This document shows positions 1 to 4,997 of a stretch of 5,631 nt of DNA, one piece after another. The stretch is taken from assembly GCA_003132645.1 (NCBI GenBank), contig PKYM01000265.1:1-5631 (forward strand), read 5' to 3'. Origin of the DNA: Actinomycetota bacterium (lineage in GTDB: Bacteria > Actinomycetota > Thermoleophilia > UBA2241). The notes under the pieces are model-generated. The model searched no databases, was not told where the DNA came from, and worked only from the letters and a program-made list of their open reading frames with translations. Position 1 is the stretch's first letter. Every line of letters starts with the position of its first letter. Made by a program: the position numbers and the translations under genes.

Positions 1-1037
1 AGCGTCTTCGTGACCTTGTTCAGCCCGCGCGGCTTGTCGGGGTCGTAGCCGCGCGCCTCGGCCAGGTAGGCGGCGAGAAGCTGGCCAGGCACGATCGCCA
101 CGAGCGGCGACAGCGGTTCGGGTACGGCTTGCGGCAGGCGCAGGCCGCGCCGCTTGCCGCTCTCGCCGCCCTCCGGCGTATCTTCCACGACCACGAGCTC
201 GGCCTTGCGTTCCAGCAGGTCGCGCTCGAGTTGTCGCATGGCCGGCAGCGCCCGGCCGGAGAGCGAGTAGAGCAGGGCCGGGTAGCCCGGCTCGACCATG
301 GCGATCGGACCGTGCATGAGGTCGGCGGCCGAGTAGGGCATGGCGGCGATGTAGGAGGTCTCCTTGAACTTGAGCGCCGCTTCGAGCGCGGTGGCGAAGT
401 TGTAGCCGCGGGCGGTCACCAGCAGGCGCTCACTGTAGCGCAGCCACTGGGCGATCTCGGCGATCTCGTCGTCGAGTGACAGGGCGGCGCGCATGGCCTC
501 GGGGACGTCGCTGCGCAAAGCCGAAAGCAGGCTCTGATCGTCGCGCCACTGCGCCCAGAACAGGGCGAGCACGGCGAGCTGGCTCGTGTAGGTCTTGGTC
601 GCGGCCACGGCCTGCTCGCGCCCGGCGTGGGTGGCCAGCACCGTGTCGGCCTGGCGTGCCAGCAGGCTGTCGTCGTCGTTGGTGATCGCCACCGTGAAGG
701 CGCCCGCCTGGCGCGCGTGGGCGACGTACTCGGCCACGTCGGGCGTCTCGCCGCTCTGGCTGATGCCCACGACGAGGCACTGGCGCAGGTCGACGGGGGT
801 GTCGTAGACGGTCGCCGAGCTGGGCACGGCGAGGCCGGCCGGAAGACCGGCGTGGATGGTGGCCAGGTACTTGCCGAACACGGCCGCGTTGTCGCTCGTG
901 CCGCGCGCGGCGTAGAGCACGAAACGCACACCTGCCGCGCGCGCCGCCGCCGCCGCCGCGCGATAGGGCGCGAGGTCGGCGGCGAGCCGGGTCACGATGT
1001 CGGGCTGGGCGAAGATCTCGTCGCGCATGAAACTCAT
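1..1037 (-). CDS. Stand-alone double-SIS sugar-phosphate isomerase/deaminase-like protein (GlmS isomerase-half type), 3' end cut by window
   Basis: The frame is open from an ATG at 1037 down to base 1, giving 345 residues plus a partial codon. It probably lacks only a few residues, since the last visible stretch resembles the GlmS C-terminus. Two SIS domains are visible. The first carries ARGTSDNAAVFGKY (residues 44-57), SQSGETPD (93-100) and EQAVAATKTYTSQL (141-154). The second carries KFKETSYIAAMPYSAADLMHGP (223-244). By comparison with E. coli GlmS, E226, H242 and K341 match its catalytic Glu488, His504 and Lys603. There is no N-terminal glutaminase domain, so it is not a glucosamine-6-phosphate synthase. 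Relatives of this layout are NagB-II-type deaminases, AgaS and FrlB-type fructosamine-6-phosphate deglycases. The likely role is cytoplasmic release of an amine from a 6-phosphorylated amino sugar or ketosamine. GAGG at 1047-1044 lies 6 nt before the ATG; an in-frame ATG at 1028 is less well spaced. Six GCG codons encode A27-A32. The gene diverges from the aminotransferase operon. Family is secure; substrate is not. Confidence 0.9.
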   Translation of the reverse strand, partial: MSFMRDEIFAQPDIVTRLAADLAPYRAAAAAARAAGVRFVLYAARGTSDNAAVFGKYLATIHAGLPAGLAVPSSATVYDTPVDLRQCLVVGISQSGETPDVAEYVAHARQAGAFTVAITNDDDSLLARQADTVLATHAGREQAVAATKTYTSQLAVLALFWAQWRDDQSLLSALRSDVPEAMRAALSLDDEIAEIAQWLRYSERLLVTARGYNFATALEAALKFKETSYIAAMPYSAADLMHGPIAMVEPGYPALLYSLSGRALPAMRQLERDLLERKAELVVVEDTPEGGESGKRRGLRLPQAVPEPLSPLVAIVPGQLLAAYLAEARGYDPDKPRGLNKVTKT

Positions 1038-1114
1038 GGGCTCCCTCGCTTTTCCGGCGCCGCTTACGGTTGCCGCCCGCCAAGCCATTCGATAGGATGA
1101 TCGACGAAGTGAGC

Positions 1115-1129
1115 ATACAGAGTATACCA
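1115..1129. promoter_or_regulatory. Candidate operator for the GntR/UTRA regulator
   Basis: ATAC (1115-1118) and GTAT (1122-1125) form an inverted repeat with a 3-nt spacer, overlapping the perfect palindrome GTATAC (1122-1127). Read on the minus strand, TGGTATA begins at 1129 and equals one half of the TGGTMTAKACCA-like site known for NagR/HutC-type (UTRA) regulators. The second half-site is poor. The site overlaps the possible -10 elements of both directions, so binding would repress both transcripts. A UTRA regulator is encoded 1.4 kb downstream in the adjoining operon, which makes local control plausible. Only one copy was noticed, so the assignment is tentative. Confidence 0.35.
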
Positions 1130-1172
1130 AGTTCATTCGGCAGTGGTTCGTCAGCCGCTCGAGTAGCTCGTC

Positions 1173-1177
1173 AGGAG
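1173..1177 (+). promoter_or_regulatory. Shine-Dalgarno AGGAG of the aminotransferase gene, bearing on its start
   Basis: AGGAG lies only 3 nt before the ATG at 1181 but 9 nt before the in-frame ATG at 1187. Usual spacing is 5 to 9 nt, so the second ATG (protein beginning MDFAARY) may be the real start. The two choices differ by two residues only. Confidence 0.6.
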
Positions 1178-1180
1178 TAG

Positions 1181-2542
1181 ATGCCCATGGACTTCGCAGC
1201 ACGATACGACGAGCGCATGCCGCGTTCGCGCGAGCTCTTCGCCCGCGCCCGCCGCGTCATTCCCGCCGGCGCCGGCAGCAGCGCGCGCACGTTCAAGTTC
1301 GGCTGGGTGCCCTATCCGCCGTTCATCGCCGAAGGCTCGGGCTCGCGCATGACCGACGTCGACGGCCACGAGTACATCGACTACCTGCTCGGCCTCGGGC
1401 CCATGATCCTCGGCCACCGGCCCCCCGTGGTGACCAAGGCGGTCCAGGACGCTGTGGCCTCGCTGGGCACCTGCTTCGGGGTGCCCTACGAGCTCGAGAT
1501 CGAGGCCGCCGAGAAGGTGGTCGACGCCGTGCCGAGCATCGAGACCGTGCGCTTCACCAACTCGGGCAGCGAGGCGGTCGGCACTGCCGTGCGCCTAGCG
1601 CGCGCGGTCACCGGCCGCCGCCTGCTGGTGCGCTTCGAGGGTCACTACCACGGCTGGCAGGACGTCGTGTACTGGAGCAATCACGTCGACCCCGACGAGG
1701 CCGGACCGGCCGACCATCCGCGGCCCGTGGCCTCGGGTCCCGGCGTGCCCCAGGAGCTCGCCGACACGCTGATCGTGCTCTCCTGGAACGATCCCGAAAG
1801 CTTCAAGCGGGTGATGGACGAACACGGCGACGAGATCGCCGCCGTGATCACCGAACCGGCCGTCTTCAACACCGGCTGCATCCTCCCCCGGCCCGGCTAC
1901 CTCGAACTGCTGCGCGCCGAGACGCGCAAGCACGGCGCGCTGCTCATCTTCGACGAGGTCATCACCGGCTTTCGCTTCTGCCGCGGCGGCGCTCAGGAGT
2001 GGTACGGCGTCATGCCCGACCTGACGACCCTGGCCAAGGGCCTGGGTGGCGGCTTCCCGGTGGCCGCCATCGGCGGCACGCGCGCGGTCATGAGCATGAT
2101 CGATGAGGGTCGCTACTCGCACTCGGGCACCTACAACGCCAACGTCGTGCAGTGCGCCGCGGTGTCGGCGACCATGGACCTGCTCGCCGAACCGGGACTC
2201 TACGAGCGCCAGCGGGCGCTCGGTGAGCGGCTCGCCCAGGGCCTGCGCGAGCTGGCCGGCGCACACGGCATCCCGGTGCAGATCGACGGCTTGGGCACGG
2301 TCTTTCAGATGTGGTTCAGCGAGCATGCCATCCACGATTGGCGCGAGGCACACGCCTACGCAAACGAGGTGCGCTTCACGCGCTGGTGGGAAGAGATGCT
2401 GCTGCGTGGCGTGATCTTCCACCCGAGCCAGTTCGAGAACCTGTTCGTCAGCCTCGTGCACAGCGCCGCCGACATCGACGAGACGCTGGCCGCGGCGGCC
2501 GAGGTGTTCCCGATCCTCGCGGCCGAGAAAGCCGCGAGGTAA
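1181..2542 (+). CDS. Class III PLP-dependent aminotransferase, glutamate-1-semialdehyde aminomutase-like
   Basis: This 453-residue protein has the full length and order of motifs of fold-type I, class III aminotransferases. NSGSEA (127-132) would bind the PLP phosphate, GHYHGW (154-159) is the usual stacking region, and E225 precedes the PLP contact area. FDEVITGFR (257-265) contains D258, which pairs with the pyridine nitrogen. TLAKGLGGG (283-291) contains K286, the Schiff-base lysine, and GTYNAN (316-321) supplies the Thr from the partner subunit. R36, in SSARTFKF, sits where GSA aminomutase and beta-phenylalanine aminotransferase have a substrate-carboxylate Arg. All key residues are present, so it should be active. 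It most resembles HemL and beta-amino-acid aminotransferases, but the neighbours are a sugar kinase, SIS enzyme and permease rather than haem genes, so a catabolic transaminase is more likely than tetrapyrrole synthesis. It is the first gene of the operon, 22 nt before the regulator. The start could be 1187 instead (see the AGGAG entry). The actual amino donor is unknown. Confidence 0.93.
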   Translation: MPMDFAARYDERMPRSRELFARARRVIPAGAGSSARTFKFGWVPYPPFIAEGSGSRMTDVDGHEYIDYLLGLGPMILGHRPPVVTKAVQDAVASLGTCFGVPYELEIEAAEKVVDAVPSIETVRFTNSGSEAVGTAVRLARAVTGRRLLVRFEGHYHGWQDVVYWSNHVDPDEAGPADHPRPVASGPGVPQELADTLIVLSWNDPESFKRVMDEHGDEIAAVITEPAVFNTGCILPRPGYLELLRAETRKHGALLIFDEVITGFRFCRGGAQEWYGVMPDLTTLAKGLGGGFPVAAIGGTRAVMSMIDEGRYSHSGTYNANVVQCAAVSATMDLLAEPGLYERQRALGERLAQGLRELAGAHGIPVQIDGLGTVFQMWFSEHAIHDWREAHAYANEVRFTRWWEEMLLRGVIFHPSQFENLFVSLVHSAADIDETLAAAAEVFPILAAEKAAR

Positions 2543-2564
2543 AGCGCGGGGAGGCGAATCGCAG

Positions 2565-3476
2565 ATGACCGACCGGCCGGCGCCCCGGCGCCTGCGCTAT
2601 CAGGACGTCATGGCGATGATCGAGCGGCTCATCGCCGATGAGCAGCTCGGTCCCGGCGACCTGCTGCCCAGCCGTGCCGAGCTGGCCGCCACGGCCGGGG
2701 TGAGTCTGATCACCGTGCGCCGCGCCCTGAACGAGCTCCAGCAAGACGGTCGCGTGCACAGCCACCAGGGCGTCGGCACGTTCGTCGCCCGGCCGCGCAT
2801 CGTGAGCGCCCCGGGGCGCGCCGGCGGTCTGCTGGGCACGCTGGCTGAAGAGCACGGCGCCCATGAGATCCTGACTCGCGTGCTCGACGTGACGCGTGGG
2901 CGACCGTCGCAGACGGTCGCCCACGCCCTGCAGCTCGAGCCGGGCGCTGAGGTCTGGAGGATCCGTCGCCTGCGCGTGATCGACGGCCGGCCGATGATCG
3001 TCGAGCAGGCCGTCATCCCGGTCGCGCTGGCGCCCGACCTCAACGCCCGCACGGCCGAGGCGGCCGACTCGCTCTACCGGCTGCTGGCCCGCCGCTACGG
3101 GCTCGAAGACGACTACGAGGAGCAGTTCCTCGAGGTCGTCGCCCCCAGCACAGAGGAGCGCCGGCTGCTCGACCTCGGCCGCGGCGACCAGGTCGTGCGG
3201 CTGCGCGGCGTGAGCTTCGACACGCGCAGCCGCCCCTTCGACTGCTTCCAGCAGGTCTACCCCGCTTCGGAGGTCGTCTTCTCGATCTCGGGCCAGACCG
3301 CCCGCCACGTGTTCCGCGGCACCGACCTGCGCGACTGGAGCGTCGCGCCGCTCGACGCTGCCGGCCCCGCCGGCTCCGATCCGGGTGCCACGCGCGCCCG
3401 CTCCAGGCGCGAGCCGGGCTCCAAGTCCGACCGAGGCGCCCAGCACACGCGTCGCCGGCCAACCGCAGGTCTCTGA
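2565..3476 (+). CDS. GntR-family transcriptional regulator with UTRA effector domain (HutC/NagR/FrlR type)
   Basis: The 303-residue protein starts with a GntR winged helix-turn-helix at about 11-76. LPSRAELAATAGVS (34-47) leads into the recognition helix VSLITVRRALNEL (46-58), and the wing is GRVHSHQGVGTFV (62-74). A UTRA ligand-binding domain follows at about 85-245, with P126-G127, the RRLRVIDGRP strand (134-143) and E147 in the place of the family's effector-pocket Glu. UTRA domains sense small sugar-phosphate or amino-acid-like effectors, as in NagR, HutC and FrlR. From about residue 260 a tail of some 40 residues is rich in Arg, Pro, Gly and Ser, looks disordered, and is beyond the usual length of about 240 residues. 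GGGGAGG at 2548-2554 lies 10 nt before the ATG. Its place in the operon, 11 nt before the permease, suggests local control of this operon and perhaps of the divergent SIS gene. A long perfect hairpin lies within codons 110-121. DNA target and effector are inferred. Confidence 0.93.
   Translation: MTDRPAPRRLRYQDVMAMIERLIADEQLGPGDLLPSRAELAATAGVSLITVRRALNELQQDGRVHSHQGVGTFVARPRIVSAPGRAGGLLGTLAEEHGAHEILTRVLDVTRGRPSQTVAHALQLEPGAEVWRIRRLRVIDGRPMIVEQAVIPVALAPDLNARTAEAADSLYRLLARRYGLEDDYEEQFLEVVAPSTEERRLLDLGRGDQVVRLRGVSFDTRSRPFDCFQQVYPASEVVFSISGQTARHVFRGTDLRDWSVAPLDAAGPAGSDPGATRARSRREPGSKSDRGAQHTRRRPTAGL
2894..2926. repeat. Perfect 15-bp inverted repeat with 3-nt loop inside the regulator gene
   Basis: The arms are 2894-2908 (GCGTGGGCGACCGTC) and 2912-2926, exact reverse complements around the loop GCA. 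Pairing stops at C2893/C2927. The repeat spans codons 110-121, the linker into the UTRA core, and that protein stretch looks normal for the family, so it is not an obvious insertion. No T-run follows, so it is not an intrinsic terminator. It would form a very stable RNA stem in the operon transcript, or could be a cruciform or protein site in DNA. The function is unknown. Confidence 0.9.
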
Positions 3477-3487
3477 AAGGGGAGGCA

Positions 3488-4981
3488 ATGTCTGATGTCA
3501 CGATCCGCCCGCCGAGCGCCCAGCCGGGGCAAGGCCCGGGAGGCGGGGGCCTCAAGGCCAACGCCCTGCGCATCGGCGATGTCGTCATCATGGCCCTGGC
3601 GAGCTCGGGGCCAACCCAGAGCATCGCCGTCGGCATCGTCGGCCTGATGCTCGCCGTGTACTACCACACGTTCATGGCGATCCTCATCTGTTTCGTCCCG
3701 ATGATCGGCATCGCCATCGGCTACCAGCGCCTGAACGCCTGGCAGCCCAGCGCCGGCGCCACGTACTCGTGGGTGGGCCGCTCGCTCAACCCGCACGCCG
3801 GATTCTTCGCCGGCTGGATCATGTTGATGTACTACACGATCGGCACGACCAGCCTGACAGTGCCGCTCGGCACCTACTTCCTGAGCTTCTTCTCGAACAG
3901 CGCCGCCAACGACAAGTACTGGGTGGCGCTCGTGGGCAGCATCTTCAACATCCTCGTGCTCATCGTGGCCGCCCTCGGGATCAAGCTCTCGGCGCGCTTC
4001 AACTGGGTCTGGGCGGTCTTCGAGTACGCGCTGATGATCGGCTTCGCCATCGCCGCCCTCGTCATGATCTACATCACCGGCCTGTCCGGCTCGGTGCACA
4101 CCTTCAGCTCCCTGTTCACCCTGCCCAGAACAGGCCTCATCTCAGGCATCCTCATCGCCATCTTCCTGTACTCGGGCTGGGACACCGCCGCCTACGTCGG
4201 CGAAGAGGCCAAGGGCAAGCAGGCCGGTCGCGCCGCCATCCTGAGCGTCGTCATCCTGTTCTTCATCTACTCGTTCGTGATCTTCGCCTTCCAGGGGATC
4301 GCGCCGTTCGGCACGATGGCGGCAAACCAGGCCAACATCCTGGCCTTCGTAGGCGACAAGATCGGCGGCGGCTTCTGGAAGAACGTGATGATCGTCGCGG
4401 TGCTCGGCGGCACGCTTGCATCCCTGCAGGCGGCCATCGTCAGCTCCGGGCGCATCTCCTTTGCCATGGGCCGCGATCGCGTGTTTCCGAAGTTCTTCGA
4501 CAACGTCCACCCGCGCTACCTCACGCCCTGGAACGCCACCATCCTGCTGGGCCTGCTGAACGTCGTATTCCTCTGGGGCGCGACGCTCTTCTCGAGCATC
4601 GGCAGCGCCCTCGACAACATCGTCAGCACGCTCGGCCTGATGGCCGCCATCTTCTACTTCCTGACGGCCTTCACGGCGATCTGGTACTACCGCAAGGTCA
4701 TCACGAAGGGCGCCGGAAACCTCGTCCTGGGCGGCATCCTGCCGGGCTTCGGCGCCGCCTTCATGGCCTTCGTCATCATCTACTCGCTGGTCACCGGCCA
4801 GTTGACTACGACGAACATCGTCTTCGGGTTTGGCCTGGCGATCCTCGGTCTCGTCTTGTCGTTCGTCTCGAAGGGCATCGGCCACGCGCAGTTCTACTCC
4901 GACCCCAGCACGAGCTTCGGCGACAAGGTCGATCAGGCGTTCGACGGCGGCGAGCCGCCCAGCGAGGGCTTCGGCCTGTGA
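3488..4981 (+). CDS. APC-family amino acid/amine permease, about 12 TM
   Basis: This 497-residue integral membrane protein has the amino acid-polyamine-organocation fold. A Gly/Pro-rich cytoplasmic N-terminus (8-21) precedes about twelve hydrophobic segments, estimated at 31-56, 62-80, 103-122, 146-165, 173-196, 214-234, 249-270, 298-318, 349-368, 378-400, 412-434 and 441-462. TM1 contains ALASSGPTQS (37-46), the usual small-residue break that contacts the substrate amine and carboxylate. TM2-3 has WQPSAGATYSW (85-95), TM6 reads LYSGWDTAAYVGEEAK (227-242), and the loop after TM8 has SFAMGRDRVFPKFF (324-337) and HPRYLTPWNA (341-350), all typical of the family. The C-terminal 35 residues are hydrophilic and acidic. 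A purine-rich AAAGGGGAGG (3476-3485) sits directly before the ATG. It probably imports the pathway substrate by secondary transport driven by an ion gradient. APC members carry amino acids, amines and also fructoselysine (FrlA), so the substrate could be an amine-bearing sugar conjugate. The exact substrate cannot be read from sequence. Confidence 0.93.
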   Translation: MSDVTIRPPSAQPGQGPGGGGLKANALRIGDVVIMALASSGPTQSIAVGIVGLMLAVYYHTFMAILICFVPMIGIAIGYQRLNAWQPSAGATYSWVGRSLNPHAGFFAGWIMLMYYTIGTTSLTVPLGTYFLSFFSNSAANDKYWVALVGSIFNILVLIVAALGIKLSARFNWVWAVFEYALMIGFAIAALVMIYITGLSGSVHTFSSLFTLPRTGLISGILIAIFLYSGWDTAAYVGEEAKGKQAGRAAILSVVILFFIYSFVIFAFQGIAPFGTMAANQANILAFVGDKIGGGFWKNVMIVAVLGGTLASLQAAIVSSGRISFAMGRDRVFPKFFDNVHPRYLTPWNATILLGLLNVVFLWGATLFSSIGSALDNIVSTLGLMAAIFYFLTAFTAIWYYRKVITKGAGNLVLGGILPGFGAAFMAFVIIYSLVTGQLTTTNIVFGFGLAILGLVLSFVSKGIGHAQFYSDPSTSFGDKVDQAFDGGEPPSEGFGL

Positions 4982-4997
4982 CGCCGGCGGTGAGCCA

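Larger units (their letters stand above)
1038..1180. promoter_or_regulatory. Divergent intergenic promoter region between SIS gene and aminotransferase operon
   Basis: This 143-bp stretch separates the two divergent start codons and is the only real intergenic space in the window. Its middle (about 1085-1140) is clearly richer in A and T than the flanking genes, as expected for promoters. On the minus strand TATACT (1126-1121) matches the -10 consensus at 5 of 6 positions, but no good -35 lies at normal spacing. On the plus strand TATACC (1123-1128) has TCGACG (1101-1106) 16 nt upstream, each a 4 of 6 match. The two candidate -10 elements overlap, so one bound protein could control both directions. 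CGTCAG occurs twice (1149-1154 and 1169-1174), and CGAG-TAG-CTCG forms a small dyad nearby. Promoter calls by eye in a high-GC genome are weak; the location is stronger evidence than the motifs. Confidence 0.55.

Noticed and set aside
942..959. Run of GCG triplets (six Ala codons) in the SIS gene as a phase-variable repeat
   Set aside because: The run is short and made of triplets, so slippage would only change the number of Ala residues and not switch the frame; such runs are common in high-GC genes.
416..1116. Minus-strand frames of 171 and 228 codons over the SIS gene
   Set aside because: They are out-of-frame readings of the SIS coding sequence, with Arg/Pro/Ser-rich composition and no domain; the true frame runs to the window edge.
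1265..1276. 12-bp palindrome GCCGGCGCCGGC in the aminotransferase gene as a protein site
   Set aside because: It encodes ordinary Pro-Ala-Gly-Ala-Gly codons and is made only of G and C, so it is expected by chance here.
1181..2542. Naming the aminotransferase hemL
   Set aside because: The motifs are shared by several class III families and the neighbourhood does not involve tetrapyrrole synthesis.
3360..3374. GCCGGC-CCC-GCCGGC hairpin near the end of the regulator as a terminator
   Set aside because: Only six pairs, inside the coding sequence, and without a T-run; common by chance in GC-rich DNA.
2448..3488. Long minus-strand open frame of 346 codons opposite the regulator gene
   Set aside because: It is antisense to a clear GntR/UTRA gene, has no recognisable domain, and high-GC genes commonly leave such open antisense frames. 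The same holds for the minus-strand frames at 1595-2461, 3257-4099 and 4142-5038.
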